Shown: piece by piece, positions 5,577-6,585 of the stretch
How the letters are laid out: each line of letters opens with the position of its first letter
How positions within the stretch are numbered: the stretch's first letter is position 1
Source: Nitrospinota bacterium
GTDB taxonomy: Bacteria; Nitrospinota; Nitrospinia; Nitrospinales; Nitrospinaceae
Direction: 5' to 3'
NCBI GenBank assembly: GCA_027298165.1
Contig: JAPUGN010000016.1
Span: 1-6,585, forward strand
Length of the DNA: 6,585 nucleotides
The notes under the pieces: model-generated
The model's input: the letters and a program-made list of their open reading frames with translations, nothing else
Told to the model about the DNA's origin: nothing
Database searches by the model: none
Program-made: the position numbers and the translations under genes

Positions 5577-6585
5577 CAGGCTATGGCGATGAGATTGCGT
5601 ATCGTTGTTTCGAGCAACAGTTTTTCAAACGCGCGTTTGAAGGATTCCGCCCTACCGGTATCCAGTTCCGATAAGGCCTCGAGCCGCGCCGATTTGAGAT
5701 CCAGCCGTCCGGTGTTCTCGTTCAGCAGCGATTCCAGTTGAGTCTGCAGACGCGGCAAGATGCCGGTTTCGGCGTCGTTGAACAATTCCAGAACGGCGTC
5801 CGGTTGCGATTCCAGCGCCAGGGTCAGCGCCGGAACATTGACTCTGATTGTATCATCGCTTTCGGTTTTAATCCCCACCGAAGACAGTTTTTTGAACAAT
5901 TCACTGCCGCGGTTGAGAAACAGCGCCCCCAGGCCGTCGCGGATGGCCTGTGCGGTTCGGGTGATGCCCAGTTCCGTGGTCGAAAATTTGTCGGTGTTCA
6001 CGCTGTTGAGGCCCAGCGACGGCGGCAGATTGTTGGCGGGGTCGACCGCTTCCCGGCCGGCATCCAGGCTTTCGTTGGTCCGGATACCGGTCTGCGAATT
6101 TTCTGTCAACTCCTCACGGACCGACTGCAGTTCGAAGTCGCCGGCGAAGGTTTTGGCGAACGCCAGCGTGTCGTTGAGGGCGATCATCGCGTCGTTGAGC
6201 CGGAGGAACAGCGATTGAATCTGCGCGACTGCGGAACTGGCATCGGTTTCCACGGTAACGGGGACGGTATCTCCGGCTTCGCCGCGCACTTCCAGAGTAA
6301 TCCCCGTGAAGACGTCCGTGAACACGTTGCCGGCGCTGGTAAAGGTTTAGTCGTCGATGGTGATTTCCGCATAGTTCCCGCCGACCACCAGGTTGGTGCC
6401 GGAGGCATTCAGCTGCACTTCGTTCTGCACCACCGTACCGCTGCCATCCAGTTCGAAAAACCCGAGTGCGAATAGCACGCCGTCTGGATCACTCAGGGCG
6501 ATGGCGGAATCGTCGCCGGTCTGGCTGGTGAGTATAAGGCGGTTGTCCAGGATTGTGGCGGTGACCTGATGGTCCTGCGTGCCGC
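5576..6585 (-). CDS. fliD: flagellar filament cap protein FliD (HAP2), C-terminal part, interrupted by an in-frame stop
   Basis: FliD forms the cap at the tip of the flagellum and guides flagellin assembly outside the cell. The 5' end lies beyond the window. From the edge (6583) 78 codons of FliD sequence are open: LILTSQTGDDSAIALSD, LGFFELDG and NYAEITIDD. A TAA follows at 6349-6347, then the same frame resumes with TFTSAGNVFTDVFTGITLEV and runs 256 residues to the TGA at 5576. The piece across the stop matches the conserved FliD block (A-x-x-T-I-D-x ... S-x-x-N-x-x-x-D-V-x-x-G-I-T-L) without a gap, so only one codon is affected. The C-terminal domain shows the usual LSSVGIKTESDDTIRVNV and PDAVLELFND, then a coiled-coil end. 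If translation restarted at the GTG at 6325, only 249 residues without the N-terminal domain would be made. Mutation or sequence error are both possible. Confidence 0.85.
6347..6349 (-). other. premature in-frame TAA within fliD
   Basis: The codon between NYAEITIDD and TFTSAGNV reads TAA (TTA on the + strand). The frame is intact and FliD-like on both sides. TAA is the normal stop of the rhodanese and aroDE genes here, so a reassigned code is not a sensible explanation. Confidence 0.85.

Noticed and set aside
6347..6349. Stop-codon recoding or alternative genetic code as the reason for the TAA in fliD
   Set aside because: TAA ends the rhodanese and aroDE genes normally, TGA ends the others, and no recoding element is apparent.
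5738..6475. 245-codon + strand open frame opposite fliD
   Set aside because: Antisense shadow of fliD with biased composition and no family features; its length comes from the codon bias of the real gene.

Overview
The window carries seven protein-coding genes, two of them cut by the window edges. G+C content is moderate to high and codon use looks even across the genes. A bifunctional AroD-AroE fusion, flagellar cap genes, a single-domain rhodanese and a DASS/SLC13 transporter point to a free-living, motile Gram-negative bacterium. The fused shikimate enzyme and general style would fit a Nitrospinae/Nitrospina-like or deltaproteobacterial-type lineage, but that placement is inference. No rRNA, tRNA, CRISPR array, insertion sequence or integrase was recognised.

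Left half, + strand. Bases 3-1007 hold the C-terminal two thirds of a DASS/SLC13 anion (sulfate or dicarboxylate) transporter. A 394-base gap follows, with a possible weak terminator just after the transporter and an AT-rich promoter candidate. Next come a 113-aa rhodanese (1402-1743) and an 83-aa protein of unknown function (1764-2015), each with a visible ribosome binding site and probably co-transcribed. A polytopic membrane protein (2082-3413) resembling GT-C type glycosyltransferases follows. Its ATG sits exactly where transcription would begin from the best upstream promoter match, which would make it leaderless.

Right half, - strand, convergent with the left half. Reading leftward from the right edge: the C-terminal part of the flagellar cap protein FliD, a FliT/FlgN-like coiled-coil chaperone whose ATG overlaps the fliD stop by one base, a 213-base gap starting with two adjacent hairpins, and the AroD-AroE fusion (3447-4919) for steps 3 and 4 of the shikimate pathway. 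The convergent ends are only 33 bases apart.

The most notable observation is an in-frame TAA inside fliD (6347-6349). Clear FliD sequence continues in the same frame on both sides, so the gene is either a fresh nonsense mutant or contains a sequence error. Other points are non-consensus residues in the substrate loop of the AroE domain and in the first SNT motif of the transporter. I found no convincing new multi-gene system; most of the window is ordinary chromosomal housekeeping.
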